A DNA stretch of 64,000 nucleotides from Accumulibacter appositus (lineage in GTDB: Bacteria; Pseudomonadota; Gammaproteobacteria; Burkholderiales; Rhodocyclaceae), in the NCBI RefSeq assembly GCF_035440685.1, contig NZ_DAORMW010000003.1. One strand, given 5' to 3'. Below are positions 47,601 through 55,899 of the stretch, one piece after another (position 1 is the first letter of the stretch; each line of letters starts with the position of its first letter). The position numbers were made by a program, and so were the translations under genes. Below the pieces are notes generated by a model. That model was not told where the DNA came from, did not search any database, and saw only the letters and a program-made list of their open reading frames with translations.

Positions 47601-47693
47601 GGCGGCCAGCGTCGCCAGGCTGCGCTTTTCCTCACCAGGGTCCGGTATTTGGGCGAGCAGCGCGGCTGAGCTCGGCGAGAGGTCAGCCTTCAT
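44601..47693 (-). CDS. PAS-GAF-PAS-GGDEF-EAL protein with C-terminal receiver domain
   Basis: This is a 1030-residue cytoplasmic protein. PAS about 35-150 (VLEAAADGIFLVDAAGSILLA), GAF about 165-335, PAS about 340-455 (YVNPGFETMTGYSASEVLG), GGDEF about 465-625 with intact LGGDEFV, EAL about 645-885 with AEALLRW, DDFGTGFSSL, KIDRCFV and EGIET all present, so cyclase and phosphodiesterase sites both look intact. Then a receiver domain about 905-1025 (LLLVDDEANIG; VIISDQRMPMMSG; FMSKPW) with its phospho-Asp. A receiver at the C-terminus lets the neighbouring kinases control c-di-GMP turnover. Overlaps the upstream regulator gene by 4 bases. Confidence 0.93.
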   Translation of the reverse strand: MKADLSPSSAALLAQIPDPGEEKRSLATLAAAEARYRGVLEAAADGIFLVDAAGSILLANSSAERMFGYRPGSLSGLCIDLLVPEAKRAGHREHRDRFDAQARDGSLRITHLEGQRHDGSVFPVEISLSCLNEASGKIVTCAVRDVSERDRQSLALRRLNASLRLIHDCNAALVRAGSESEMITGIVDRLHRQGGYSAVWVELVERPGGDARLVAEPVALVTASSLDTLDGDLWRSGFRQQLALPALAQGLPMSCVFAAADGLAEWSGVLAERGQCAAIALPLVGRGVPIGVLNLLAPDPQGFDDDAGEVLEELANDLAYGIFAQRAEAGMLLLERAVEASANGVMITDAVDPAHPITYVNPGFETMTGYSASEVLGSSGRFLLGGELDQLPLNELRQALRERRGTQVALRCVRKNGSPLWAEVNLSPVCSVDGTLGHFVSVLHDIGERRRYEEELEHQANHDSLTGLPNRNLLRDRQQQAIAYAERHDSSLAMLAVDIDQFKRVNSSHGHGYGDQLLRIVAERLTDSVRDGDTVARLGGDEFVMILAEPLGDDEVARVIARILEKVAQPVDLDGHALAISCSIGASLFPRDGRDPETLLKNADAAMHRAKARGRGSFHFYQAELNERVAGQLAIEADLGRALERGQFALHYQPQVDLRSGEIVGAEALLRWQHPVRGMIAPAEFITLAEDSGLIVPIGQWVIESACQQVRAWQDAGLATPRLAINLSARQFQSDDLAEQLAAAVARAGLDGGALEVELTESLALQDIGRVTAILKKIRAAGVTTAMDDFGTGFSSLAQLLRISVDRIKIDRCFVRDILSDRTAAAVALAVIAMAKSLGVKVIAEGIETEAQLEFLRERGCDEMQGYYFSRPLPSQEFESLLREGRCLSFRGASAADEEDEASRTLLLVDDEANIGNALRRLLRADRYRIFTAASGAEGLEILARHRVGVIISDQRMPMMSGSDFLIRAKALFPDTVRMILSGYADLQSVTDAVNRGEIYRFMSKPWNDAELRETVRSAFERYRRDHGRS

Positions 47694-48064
47694 GCGGCCA
47701 ACTCGGCCAGCACGCGCGGCAATTCGGGCACCAGATTGGCCTTGCAGACGTAGGCGTCGACGCCGATCGCTGCCGCTGCCTCCTGATACTCTGGCGTCGA
47801 GTGCAGAGAAAGGATCAGCAACTTGGTGTCGGCAGACATCTGGCGAATGCGCTGCGCGGTTTCAAGGCCACTCAGGCCCGGCATCGCGATATCGAGAATC
47901 ACGACATCGGCCGGCTCGCCGTCCAGAATCCGCAACGCTTCTTCACCCGAGCCAACGCTGGCGGCAATTTCGAAACCCAGCGCGCGCAGCATGCGCGCCA
48001 GCAACTTGCGAAAGTCCGGAGAATCATCGACCAGCAACACCCTGAGCCCACTCATGACAGCCAT
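47690..48064 (-). CDS. Single-domain response regulator
   Basis: This is a 124-residue protein consisting only of a receiver domain: LLVDDSPDFRK at the N-terminus (acidic pair), phospho-acceptor Asp in VVILDIAMPGLSG near 58, Ser/Thr in LILSLHS and Lys in YVCKAN near 108. No output domain. Translationally coupled (ATGA) to the GGDEF-EAL gene, so it probably shuttles phosphate or docks to it. ATG 48055 is an alternative start. Confidence 0.9.
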   Translation of the reverse strand: MAVMSGLRVLLVDDSPDFRKLLARMLRALGFEIAASVGSGEEALRILDGEPADVVILDIAMPGLSGLETAQRIRQMSADTKLLILSLHSTPEYQEAAAAIGVDAYVCKANLVPELPRVLAELAA

Positions 48065-48181
48065 CCGCTTCGTTGAAGATGCCGGCAGTGTGGCGACTAT
48101 TCCGCTCCGGCGCCATCGGGAAATCCCTTAGAAGCGACGGGAAAAATCCCGGTCGGCGATCAGCCAGGCAATTCCGAAAGC

Positions 48182-48838
48182 TTACTCGGCGGCGGAAACC
48201 AGTCCGTTGCGAATAGCGTAGCGGGTCAGGCCGGCGACATCGTGAATGCCCAGCCGTTCCATGATCTGGGCACGATGCGACTCGACGGTCTTGGCACTGA
48301 TACCAAGGTCGAAGGCAATTTCCTTGGCTCCGTGCCCCGCGGCGATATGGCACAGGATCTCGCTTTGGCGAGGTGTCAAGGCGTCGGCCGGTGGGGGATT
48401 GCCGCTGACGCGGGCAAGGTAGCCGTCGACCACCTGCCGCGAGACGCTTGGCGACAGCCAGTTTTCGCCGCGCATCACCGCACGTAGCGCGAGTTCAAGT
48501 TCGACCGGCGCGGCGTCCTTGATCAGGTAGCCGACGGCACCGGCCTGCAGTGCCTGCAGCACGTACTCGGCGTCGGCATGCATCGACAGAACCACCACCC
48601 GCACCGCCGGCTGGCGGCGGTGCACTTCGGCGGTCGCCACCAGCCCGTTCATGTCTTTCATGGCAATGTCGATCAGCAACACATCCGGCAGGCATTCGCC
48701 GACGCGAGCGATGGCAGCACCGCCGTCGTCGGCTTCGCCGACCACTTCAACGCCGTCGAAAGCAGCGAGCAACGAACGGAGACCGGCGCGCACCAGGCAA
48801 TGATCGTCGGCGAGAACGACACGGATGCACTCGCCCAT
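48182..48838 (-). CDS. NarL/FixJ-type response regulator
   Basis: This is a 218-residue protein: receiver domain (VVLADDHCLVRAGLRSLL; phospho-Asp in VLLIDIAMKDMNG near 57; VLSMHADAEYVLQALQAGAVGYLIKDA) and a C-terminal LuxR-type helix-turn-helix (LTPRQSEILCHIAAGHGAKEIA, then LGISAKTVESHRAQIMERL). It overlaps the stop of a HisKA_3 kinase by one base, the usual NarX/NarL-like pairing. Transcription-factor output of the cluster. Confidence 0.95.
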   Translation of the reverse strand: MGECIRVVLADDHCLVRAGLRSLLAAFDGVEVVGEADDGGAAIARVGECLPDVLLIDIAMKDMNGLVATAEVHRRQPAVRVVVLSMHADAEYVLQALQAGAVGYLIKDAAPVELELALRAVMRGENWLSPSVSRQVVDGYLARVSGNPPPADALTPRQSEILCHIAAGHGAKEIAFDLGISAKTVESHRAQIMERLGIHDVAGLTRYAIRNGLVSAAE

Positions 48839-50868
48839 CAGCTCTCTCCAGACAAGGGCAGGGTGACGCGCAGCTCGCTGCCGACGCGCTGCGCGGGCTC
48901 CGAAAGGAGCTCCAGATGGCCGCCGGCAAGTGCCGCCCGCTCCTGCATCGAAAGCAGGCCGAGGCTCTTGCCGCGCGCTGCACCGGCCAGGGCAAGGGCC
49001 GCATCGAAGCCACAGCCATCATCCCGCACGGACAGCGTCAGCGCGCCTTGCGCCAGCCGCAACTCGAGCACCACCACGGTCGCACGGGCATGGCGGACGA
49101 TGTTGTTCAGGGCTTCCTGAGTGATGCGGAAGAAGGCGATGGCAGCGTTCTCGGGCAAGCGCGGCAGGGCATCATCGGCGACGAAGCGGGCCTCGAGTCC
49201 GGCCTGCCGACAGGTGTTGTCGAGATGCGCACGCAGAGCCGCCACCAGGCCCAGATCGTCGAGCTGCGGCGGGCGTAGCTCGACTGACAGGGCGCGCACC
49301 CGCTGCAGCGTCCGGTCGGCGATGTCGGCCGCCTCGCGGATTTCCTCGAGCTGTTCGCTCTCACTCCAGCGGGTCATGCCCAGCAGCACGATCTTGATCA
49401 TCGTCAAATTCTGCCCGATGTCGTCGTGCAGGTCGCGGGCCAGGCGCCGCCGCTCGTCTTCCTGCACGCCAATGAGTCGTGCCGAGACCTCGTGCAGGCG
49501 TTCGAGTGCGCTGCGCAACTCGGCCTCGGCGCGCTGCCGCCGTTCATCGGCGCTGAACTTGTCGAGCGCGAACGAGACGTCGCTGGCCAACTCGGCGAGC
49601 AGCTCGATCAACTCCTCGTCAAAATAGCCGACTTCGCCGGCGTAGAGGCTGAGGACGCCGACCACCGCGCCACCACGGTGGATCGGGAATACCGCCGAGG
49701 CGGCAAGGCCCGCCGCCCGAGCGCGCTCCTGCCAGGGGCCGGTACGCGGGTCGCTCACGAAATCGTTGCAGATCGCCGGGCGATCTGCACGCATGGCCGC
49801 GCCGTCAGGGCCGTGCCCCTCCGCCCGCTGCGCGTCGATCGAAATGCGCAGCCCGCGCAGGTATTCGCCGGCCATCCCGGAATCGGCAACGACGCGGATC
49901 CAGCCGTCACCGTCGAGCAGGCCGATCCAGGCACCGTCCACTTCTCCGTGACGGACGACGATTTCGCAGGCGCTGGCCAGCAAGGCCTCGACCGATCGCG
50001 AGTGCATGATCGCCTGATTGGTCTGGGCAAGGGCGTTGAAGAAGCCGCTCAGCCGCCGCAGGCGCCGCTCGGCGTCCTTGCGTTCGCTGATGTCGCGGGC
50101 AATGGCAAAAATCCCCACCGTCTCGCCGGCAATTTGCAGACAGCCCTTGGTCGTCAGATAGGTGCGCTGACCGCCCTCGGCGTCGGCGAGGACTTCTTCG
50201 CAAGTCTCGGTCGCCGCGGCGGACAGCAGGCGCTGATCTTCGGCGCGGAGACGTGCCGCGGTCGCGGCCGGGAAAAAATCCTCGTCACCATGCCCGAGAA
50301 TGCCCTCGCGCTGGCGACCCAGCAAGTCCTCGAAAGCCCGGTTGCAGAGGAGATAGCGGCCGTCCAAATCCTTGGCGAAGATGCAGTCGGTGGAGCCTTC
50401 GACGAGCGCCTCCAGCGTTGCCGCCAGCTCATCGATGCGTCGCTCCTGACGCTCGGCCTGGCGATGCAACAAGGCCTCGTGCTGATGCCGCTGCAGCGCC
50501 AGTTCGATGGCCAACTGCAACTCGCGGTCGTTATAGGGTTTGATCAGATAGGCATGCGGCGCGGTGACGCGCGCGCGCGCGAAGCGCTCCTCGTCGTCGT
50601 AGGCGGTCAGATAGAGCAGCGGCACGCGTTGCTCGCCGACGATCACCCGCGCCGCGTCGATGCCGTCCACTGCGCCAGGCAGGACGATATCCATCAACAC
50701 CAGGTCGGGCCGGTCACGCGCCGCCGCAGCCACCGCCTCTTCGCCGGAGGCTACCGGCCCGGCGACGGCGTAACCCAGCGCAGCCAGACGCAGCGCCAGA
50801 GCCTGGGCAACGAGGGAGTCGTCCTCGACAATCAGAATGCGTTTGCCCGCCGGCACGCTTGTGTTCAT
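48838..50868 (-). CDS. Receiver-PAS-GAF-HisKA_3 histidine kinase (NarX/DegS type)
   Basis: This is a 676-residue soluble kinase. Receiver domain 8-125 (ILIVEDDSLVAQALALRL; LVLMDIVLPGAVDG; YLIKPYNDRE), PAS about 148-270, GAF about 280-450. The HisKA_3 dimerisation domain has RRRLARDLHDDIGQNLTMIK near 478-497 (phospho-His in DLHDD), then a HATPase domain (ITQEALNNIVRHA; VRDDGCGFD; LGLLSMQERAALAGG). ATG 50868 starts right before the receiver domain and overlaps the HPt gene by 4 bases; the frame is open further upstream but not protein-like. Partner of the NarL-type regulator. Confidence 0.93.
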   Translation of the reverse strand: MNTSVPAGKRILIVEDDSLVAQALALRLAALGYAVAGPVASGEEAVAAAARDRPDLVLMDIVLPGAVDGIDAARVIVGEQRVPLLYLTAYDDEERFARARVTAPHAYLIKPYNDRELQLAIELALQRHQHEALLHRQAERQERRIDELAATLEALVEGSTDCIFAKDLDGRYLLCNRAFEDLLGRQREGILGHGDEDFFPAATAARLRAEDQRLLSAAATETCEEVLADAEGGQRTYLTTKGCLQIAGETVGIFAIARDISERKDAERRLRRLSGFFNALAQTNQAIMHSRSVEALLASACEIVVRHGEVDGAWIGLLDGDGWIRVVADSGMAGEYLRGLRISIDAQRAEGHGPDGAAMRADRPAICNDFVSDPRTGPWQERARAAGLAASAVFPIHRGGAVVGVLSLYAGEVGYFDEELIELLAELASDVSFALDKFSADERRQRAEAELRSALERLHEVSARLIGVQEDERRRLARDLHDDIGQNLTMIKIVLLGMTRWSESEQLEEIREAADIADRTLQRVRALSVELRPPQLDDLGLVAALRAHLDNTCRQAGLEARFVADDALPRLPENAAIAFFRITQEALNNIVRHARATVVVLELRLAQGALTLSVRDDGCGFDAALALAGAARGKSLGLLSMQERAALAGGHLELLSEPAQRVGSELRVTLPLSGES

Positions 50869-51260
50869 TTCTTGGCTCCCGAGAGGACGGCGGGCAGTGT
50901 CGTGCCGACCGGCGGCGACCTCTCCGCCGCCGCCCTCAGCGTTGTCAGAAGGCGATCGAAGGTCACCCCGGCGGCGCCCACTCGTGCGGCCGGATCGCTC
51001 TCCAGCTGGCGGGCCAGCGCCTCCATCTGGAGAGCCGTTGCGCCTAGCGCGGAGTGACCGAAGGTGCCGGCAGCGCCGGCGAGACGATGTGCGGCGGCAG
51101 ACAATTCGCGCAGTGCAGCTTCTTCCCAGCCCTGGCGAAGAAGCTGCACCGCAGCCTCGATCTGGCCCACTCGCGCCGGCAAGGAGCACTCAAATTCCCT
51201 AGCAAGTTCGGCCAGTTGGGCCGCCAGTTGCGCGGCGCTGTCGGCGGGCAGTTCAGGCAT
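50865..51260 (-). CDS. Histidine phosphotransfer (HPt) domain protein
   Basis: This is a 131-residue all-helical protein with the HPt motif AAHRLAGAAGTFGHSALG near 58-75 (His60 region as phospho-acceptor). Stand-alone HPt proteins relay phosphate between hybrid-kinase receivers and response regulators. ATG 51260 chosen; overlaps the response-regulator gene upstream by 8 bases and the kinase gene downstream by 4. Confidence 0.85.
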   Translation of the reverse strand: MPELPADSAAQLAAQLAELAREFECSLPARVGQIEAAVQLLRQGWEEAALRELSAAAHRLAGAAGTFGHSALGATALQMEALARQLESDPAARVGAAGVTFDRLLTTLRAAAERSPPVGTTLPAVLSGAKK

Positions 51261-51642
51261 CGCGCGCCTCCCACAGCATGCGCACCCGATCGGCCAGTGC
51301 CATCGGATCAAAGGGCTTGGTAATCACCCCCAGAGCACCCTCCGCCTTGAGCGCCGCGACCTCGCCGGGCAGCGCGCGTGCAGTCATGAAGATCGCCGGC
51401 ACACACTCGGTTTCCAACTGTGCGCGCAAGGCGCGCAAGGTCGCCGGCCCGTCCATGCCCGGCATCATGACGTCGAGCAGCAGCAGATCGGGGACAAACT
51501 CGCGCACGCGTAGCAGCGCCTCATCGCCGGAAGCGGCGACCTCGACCTCGAAGCCGCCGACGGCTTCGAGCGCCAGCTTGGCGACCGTGCGAATATCGAC
51601 TTCGTCCTCGACATACAGAATCCGTTGCAGGCTAGCACTCAT
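51253..51642 (-). CDS. Single-domain response regulator (CheY-like)
   Basis: This is a 129-residue receiver domain: ILYVEDEVDIRTVAKLAL, phospho-Asp in LLLLDVMMPGMDGPATL near 57, FMTARAL and GVITKPFDPMAL. Its ribosome binding site (AAGGAG) is the right-hand end of dispersed repeat copy 5. It is the first gene of a coupled run: regulator, HPt, kinase, NarL-type regulator. Confidence 0.92.
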   Translation of the reverse strand: MSASLQRILYVEDEVDIRTVAKLALEAVGGFEVEVAASGDEALLRVREFVPDLLLLDVMMPGMDGPATLRALRAQLETECVPAIFMTARALPGEVAALKAEGALGVITKPFDPMALADRVRMLWEARDA

Positions 51643-51644
51643 TG

Positions 51645-51832
51645 TTGTTCTCCTTGACGTGAAAGTCGCGTAGGCGACTCACGCGGCTCCCTTTTCCCCT
51701 CGCCTGAGAAGGCTTGGGGTGAGGCGGGGAGTTCAGGGAGCATGCTCCCTGCCCGGCGAGCGATGCCGGCGTGCACGCCGGACTGCGCACTGGAAATGAG
51801 AGGGGGCGGTCACGACGTTCATGATTTGGGCT
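51645..51832 (-). repeat. Dispersed leader repeat, copy 5
   Basis: On the minus strand it begins CCCAAATCATGAACGTCGTG, includes GTCCGGCGTGCACGCCGGCA, GGGAGCATGCTCCC and GTCGCCTACGCGAC, and ends ACTTTCACGTCAAGGAGAAC just before the regulator ATG at 51642. Its left end overlaps the stop codon of the hybrid kinase (PKS, then TGA). Confidence 0.88.
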
Positions 51833-54806
51833 GTGCCTTTGTGTCATCACCATTGAGGTTCTCCTTCCGCTTTCCTATCTCTTCTTCGTCTGCCATCGCC
51901 GGCTGCGTCAGCTCACGCACGATCTGTACCAGCCGCTCGTTGGAAGTACGCGACTTGACGAGGCTGGCAGCGACCGCCTGCTGCGTATCGAGCCGCATCT
52001 CGGCATCGCTGGCAGAAAAGACGACCACCGGTGGCGGATGGGCCAAGTCCTGGATCACTTGCAGTAGCTCCAGCCCCGAGCCATCCGGCAGGACGAGATC
52101 GAGGATCACCACATCGAAGCTCCGCGTGGCCAACTCCTCCCTGGCAGTTGACAGCGTACGCGCGCCGACAATTTCTGCCAGGCAACCGAACTGGGCAGCC
52201 ACGATGTGCACCAGATCGGCGTCGTCCTCGACATGCAGAATGCGCGCGCGCCGCGACGCCGGCCCGTGGATTGCCCGCTTCAGCGCGGCAGCAAGTCGCT
52301 GCGCATCGACCGGCTTGTCAAGCCAGTCGACCACCGCCAGCGCGCCTCCGAGCGCCGGGGTCGCCAGGTCGGGCGACCCGGAGACGACCACTACCGGCAC
52401 CTGAAAACCGCCCTTGGCGGCACGCAAGCTGGTCAGCAGGTCGACGCCGCTCTCATCGGGCAAGCCGATATCCAGCGTCATCGCCGCGTACTGACGGCTG
52501 CCAAGGAGATCTCTGGCCATCGCCGCGCTCGAAGCGTGATCAACCTGGTAGCCGGCGCGCGTCAACAATGTCGACAGAATCTGCGCGATGTCGCCATCGT
52601 CCTCGCAAACGAGCACCCGCGGCGCCTCGCTTGCCGGCTCGCCGTCAAGCTCGCTGTCCGCCATTGCTGACCTCGCCAGCGGTGCAATCTCCGGCAACTC
52701 GAACCAGAAGCAGGCGCCGTGACCTGGTTCGCTGTTGAAACCGATTTCGCCGCCCATACGCTCGACCAGCGCCCGTGAGATCGACAAACCGAGACCGGAG
52801 CCACCCTTGGCGCGCGTCGTCGACCCGTCGGCCTGCGAGAACTTCTCGAAGATTCGCGCCCGAAACTCCTCCGGAATCCCCGGACCGCGATCGACGACCT
52901 CTATACGCAGGCGATCGCCTCGCCGCTGCAAGGAAACATCGACCGTCTCCCCGGACGGCGAAAACTTGGCGGCGTTCGAGAGCAGATTGGCAAGCACCTG
53001 CAGGAAACGATCGGCGTCAATGCGCGCCTGGCCCTCGTCGGCGAGGCGCGCGACGAGTTCGATGCGCACCTCGTGCTGTACGGCAAAGCCCTGGTTCGCC
53101 TCGATTGCCTGCTCGATCAAGGGCAGCAGCGGCTGCGTCGCGAACTGGAAACTCATCCGGCCCGAGGCGATTCTTTCGATATCGAGAATGTCGTTGATCA
53201 GATCGACCAGCCGGTCGCAGTTGTTGGCGGCGATGCCGATCAGCGCTTTCGCCTGCGTCGGCAGTTCGCCCGCCAGACCACCATCGAGCAGACCCAGCGA
53301 ACCACGAATCGACGTCAGAGGCGTGCGCAATTCATGACTGACGGTGGCCACGAACTCATTCTTGAGATGCTCCATTTTCTTGCGTTCGGTGATGTCGTGC
53401 GCCAGACCGATGAAGCGACGGCGATCATTCACGATCACCTCGGTGACCGCCAGCTCCATCGGAAAACAACTGCCGTCGGCCCGCTTGCCGAGCACTTCGC
53501 GACCGATACCAATGATCTTGCGCACCCCGGTTTGCCGATAGGCACGGAGATAGCCGTCATGCTCGTCGGTGTAGGGCGCGGGCATCAGCATCTTGACATT
53601 GCGCCCGAGTACCTCCTCGGTGGCATAGCAAAAGAGTTTCTCGGCGGCCAGATTGAAGCTTTCGATCAGCCCCTGCTCGTCAATGGTGATGATCGCATCC
53701 AGCGTATTGTCGAGCACTGCACGCGTCCGGGCCTCCGATTCGCGCAGTTCGTGGGTCATCCCGTCGGCCAGCTTGAGGGCGCGCGTGCGCGCCCCGGCAA
53801 AGGAGTGCAGGAGGGCAAAAATCAACACGCTGATCAGCGTACCACCGGCGAGAACGGCCGTCGCCCCGCGCTTGACCGCGGCCGGCACCTCGGCAGCATC
53901 GATGCGCAGTCGCCACTGCCGACCGGCAAAGTCGAGCAGCCTCGTGCTGACGAAGGGCGCAGGCGAGGCCTCGCGCTGCGACGCCGTCGGGTGCAGCAGG
54001 GGCTGCACATCGGCAGCGCTGCCAGCGGCCGTGCCAACGCGCCCGACATCATCGATAGCCAGGTCGAAACGCTGCGCATCGTCGCCGAAAACGCCGCGAG
54101 CGAGGTCCTCCATGCGAAAGGCTGCATACACGACGCCGAGGAAGGCATCCTGCCGCTCTTCCGTGGTCGCTATCGGCGCCCCATTGCGATAGATCGGCAC
54201 CATCAGCACAAAGCTGGTCTGCCGTCCGGTTTCCTGGACCAGCGTTATTGGCGCTGTGGCCGCAGCTGCGCCCGTTGCTCGCGCACGCTCGGCAGCATGT
54301 CTACGCGCACTTTCGCTGAGTAGATCAAGACCCATCGCGGCTTCGTTACCCTGGGCCGGCTCAATGAACTCGATCACCAGATACTCCGGCCGCTCGCCCG
54401 GCGGGCGCACCGCAAACCCCGAATACCCCTCGCCAAGGAAGTGGCGATCCGAACGGACTGCGTCACTGAACGCGTCGCGCTCGGCGAGCGTAACGCGGCG
54501 CGCGAAACCGACCACCTGAAAGCCGGGGAGGCGCTTCTTGAGTTCGAGTCGATCGATATAGCGGTGGAACTCGCCACGGTCGACTTCGACCGAGCCGGCA
54601 AAAAAACCCTGCAAACCACGCAGAACGCCTTCGTAGGCATCGAGCCGCTTGTCGAGCTGCAACACACGAATCGCCGCAGCCTGTTCGAATTCGTGCCAGG
54701 CCTCGCTTTCCGCGACGCCGACAGCCCACTGTGCGGCCCAGACGGTCAGCGCCAGACCGCAGACCAGCGACAGCACTGCGCTCCCTTGAATGCTGAACAA
54801 TGCCAT
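51819..54806 (-). CDS. CHASE-PAS hybrid histidine kinase with two receiver domains
   Basis: This is a 995-residue membrane protein: TM1 about 7-28, periplasmic CHASE domain about 45-270 (RLDAYEGVLRGLQGFFAGS; GYSGFAVRPPGERPEYLVIE), TM2 about 316-336. PAS about 355-465, HisKA with FVATVSHELRTPLTSIRG near 475-492, HATPase with NLLSNAAKFSPSG, RGPGIPEEF and GLGLSISRALV. Then two receivers: VLVCEDDGDIAQIL...AMTLDIGLPDES (about 725-840) and ILHVEDDADLVHIV...VVILDLVLPDGSG (about 850-965). CHASE domains sense small extracellular ligands. The last codons lie in dispersed repeat copy 5. Confidence 0.93.
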   Translation of the reverse strand: MALFSIQGSAVLSLVCGLALTVWAAQWAVGVAESEAWHEFEQAAAIRVLQLDKRLDAYEGVLRGLQGFFAGSVEVDRGEFHRYIDRLELKKRLPGFQVVGFARRVTLAERDAFSDAVRSDRHFLGEGYSGFAVRPPGERPEYLVIEFIEPAQGNEAAMGLDLLSESARRHAAERARATGAAAATAPITLVQETGRQTSFVLMVPIYRNGAPIATTEERQDAFLGVVYAAFRMEDLARGVFGDDAQRFDLAIDDVGRVGTAAGSAADVQPLLHPTASQREASPAPFVSTRLLDFAGRQWRLRIDAAEVPAAVKRGATAVLAGGTLISVLIFALLHSFAGARTRALKLADGMTHELRESEARTRAVLDNTLDAIITIDEQGLIESFNLAAEKLFCYATEEVLGRNVKMLMPAPYTDEHDGYLRAYRQTGVRKIIGIGREVLGKRADGSCFPMELAVTEVIVNDRRRFIGLAHDITERKKMEHLKNEFVATVSHELRTPLTSIRGSLGLLDGGLAGELPTQAKALIGIAANNCDRLVDLINDILDIERIASGRMSFQFATQPLLPLIEQAIEANQGFAVQHEVRIELVARLADEGQARIDADRFLQVLANLLSNAAKFSPSGETVDVSLQRRGDRLRIEVVDRGPGIPEEFRARIFEKFSQADGSTTRAKGGSGLGLSISRALVERMGGEIGFNSEPGHGACFWFELPEIAPLARSAMADSELDGEPASEAPRVLVCEDDGDIAQILSTLLTRAGYQVDHASSAAMARDLLGSRQYAAMTLDIGLPDESGVDLLTSLRAAKGGFQVPVVVVSGSPDLATPALGGALAVVDWLDKPVDAQRLAAALKRAIHGPASRRARILHVEDDADLVHIVAAQFGCLAEIVGARTLSTAREELATRSFDVVILDLVLPDGSGLELLQVIQDLAHPPPVVVFSASDAEMRLDTQQAVAASLVKSRTSNERLVQIVRELTQPAMADEEEIGKRKENLNGDDTKAQPKS

Positions 54807-55094
54807 TTACGACCTCCGCCGCCAGCCCGAGCAAGCGCCGCACGCAGCCGCCACCTGCGCGGCACATGGCGCCCGCCCGGGCACGACCATTGAATAGCCC
54901 TTCAGCGAGTATAGGTGCGGCAGTAAACAGCGGTCAATCAAGGTTTTTGCAGGTGGCGTGGCGATGGCGCCCGCAGCAGCGCGTGCTGCTCGCGACGCTG
55001 CTGGTCTGCCACCACCTGAGCGATCGGCAACTTGTTTGCGCATCGCCTTTCGCGCACACTGGCGACCTTGACGCTCACGACTGTCGCGACGCCC
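54807..55094. other. Non-coding stretch between kinase and repeat copy 6
   Basis: Upstream region of the minus-strand hybrid kinase and of plus-strand yaeQ. A GC-rich inverted sequence and a short AT-rich island (54896-54950) may hold the kinase promoter, but no convincing -35/-10 pair or gene was seen. Confidence 0.4.
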
Positions 55095-55275
55095 CAGGTG
55101 ATGAAAGCCATGACCGCCGCCCTTCACTTGCAGTGCGCATTCCGGCTTGCACGACGGGATCGTTCGCCGGGCAGGGAGCATGCTCGCTGAATTCCCCGCC
55201 GCCCCCCAAACCCTTGTCGCGCAAGGAGAGACGGGAGCTTCGCGCGTCGCGTACGCGACTTGCACGTTGAAGGAA
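55095..55275 (+). repeat. Dispersed leader repeat, copy 6
   Basis: Near full-length: ATGAAAGCCATGACCGCCGC at the left, ATTCCGGCTTGCACGACGGG, GGGAGCATGCTCGC, a changed hairpin CCTTG-TCGCG-CAAGG, then GTCGCGTACGCGAC. Its right end ACTTGCACGTTGAAGGAAAA carries the ribosome binding site of yaeQ (ATG 55284). Confidence 0.88.
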
Positions 55276-55283
55276 AACCGCGC

Positions 55284-55859
55284 ATGGCACTGAAAGCGAC
55301 CATTTTCAAGGCAGAACTCACCGTCTCCGATACCGATCGCGGCTACTACGCCACGCACGCGCTGACCCTCGCCCGCCATCCCTCCGAAACCGACGAACGG
55401 ATGATGGTGCGCCTCCTGGCCTTTGCCTTGCATGCCAGCGACAATCTGCAATTTACCACCGGGCTGTCCACCGAGGGCGAACCCGACCTTTGGCAAAAAT
55501 CGCCCAGCAATGAAATTGATCTATGGATCGATGTCGGCCTGCCCGACGAAAAGCAGCTGCGCCGGGCCTGCGGCCGCGCCCGGCAGGTCGTCGTCTATGC
55601 CTACGGCGGCAACAAGGCGAGCATCTGGTGGGCGAAAACCGGCGCCGCGCTCGCCCGCTGCGACAACCTGACAGTCTTCGCGCTGGCGCACGAAGCGACG
55701 GGCGAACTGGCCGCGCTGGCCGCGCGCGGCATGAACATCGCCTGCATGGTCAGTGATGGCGAGATATGGCTGAGCGACGCAACGAAGAACGTCGGCGTCG
55801 AGCCGACGGCGTGGATGACTGCCCGCCCTGGCAAGCACGCGGCAGCAAACGCGCGCTGA
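55284..55859 (+). CDS. yaeQ: YaeQ family protein
   Basis: This is a 191-residue protein starting MALKATIFKAELTVSDTDRG, with the family's conserved RHPSETDERMMVRLLAFAL (about 39-57), LWQKSPSNEIDLWIDVGLPDEKQLRRACGRA (about 75-105) and the WW motif IWWAKTG. Fold knowledge: PD-(D/E)XK-like; the physiological role is not established. The SD GAAGGA is contributed by the adjacent repeat. Identification by overall pattern is strong. Confidence 0.95.
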   Translation: MALKATIFKAELTVSDTDRGYYATHALTLARHPSETDERMMVRLLAFALHASDNLQFTTGLSTEGEPDLWQKSPSNEIDLWIDVGLPDEKQLRRACGRARQVVVYAYGGNKASIWWAKTGAALARCDNLTVFALAHEATGELAALAARGMNIACMVSDGEIWLSDATKNVGVEPTAWMTARPGKHAAANAR

Positions 55860-55899
55860 GCGCGGCCGGCGCGAAGCCGAACAGCGCCTGCCGGCCCTC

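Noticed and set aside
49426..51057. 543-codon plus-strand frame in the signalling cluster
   Set aside because: Antisense to the HisKA_3 kinase and HPt genes; no domain similarity.
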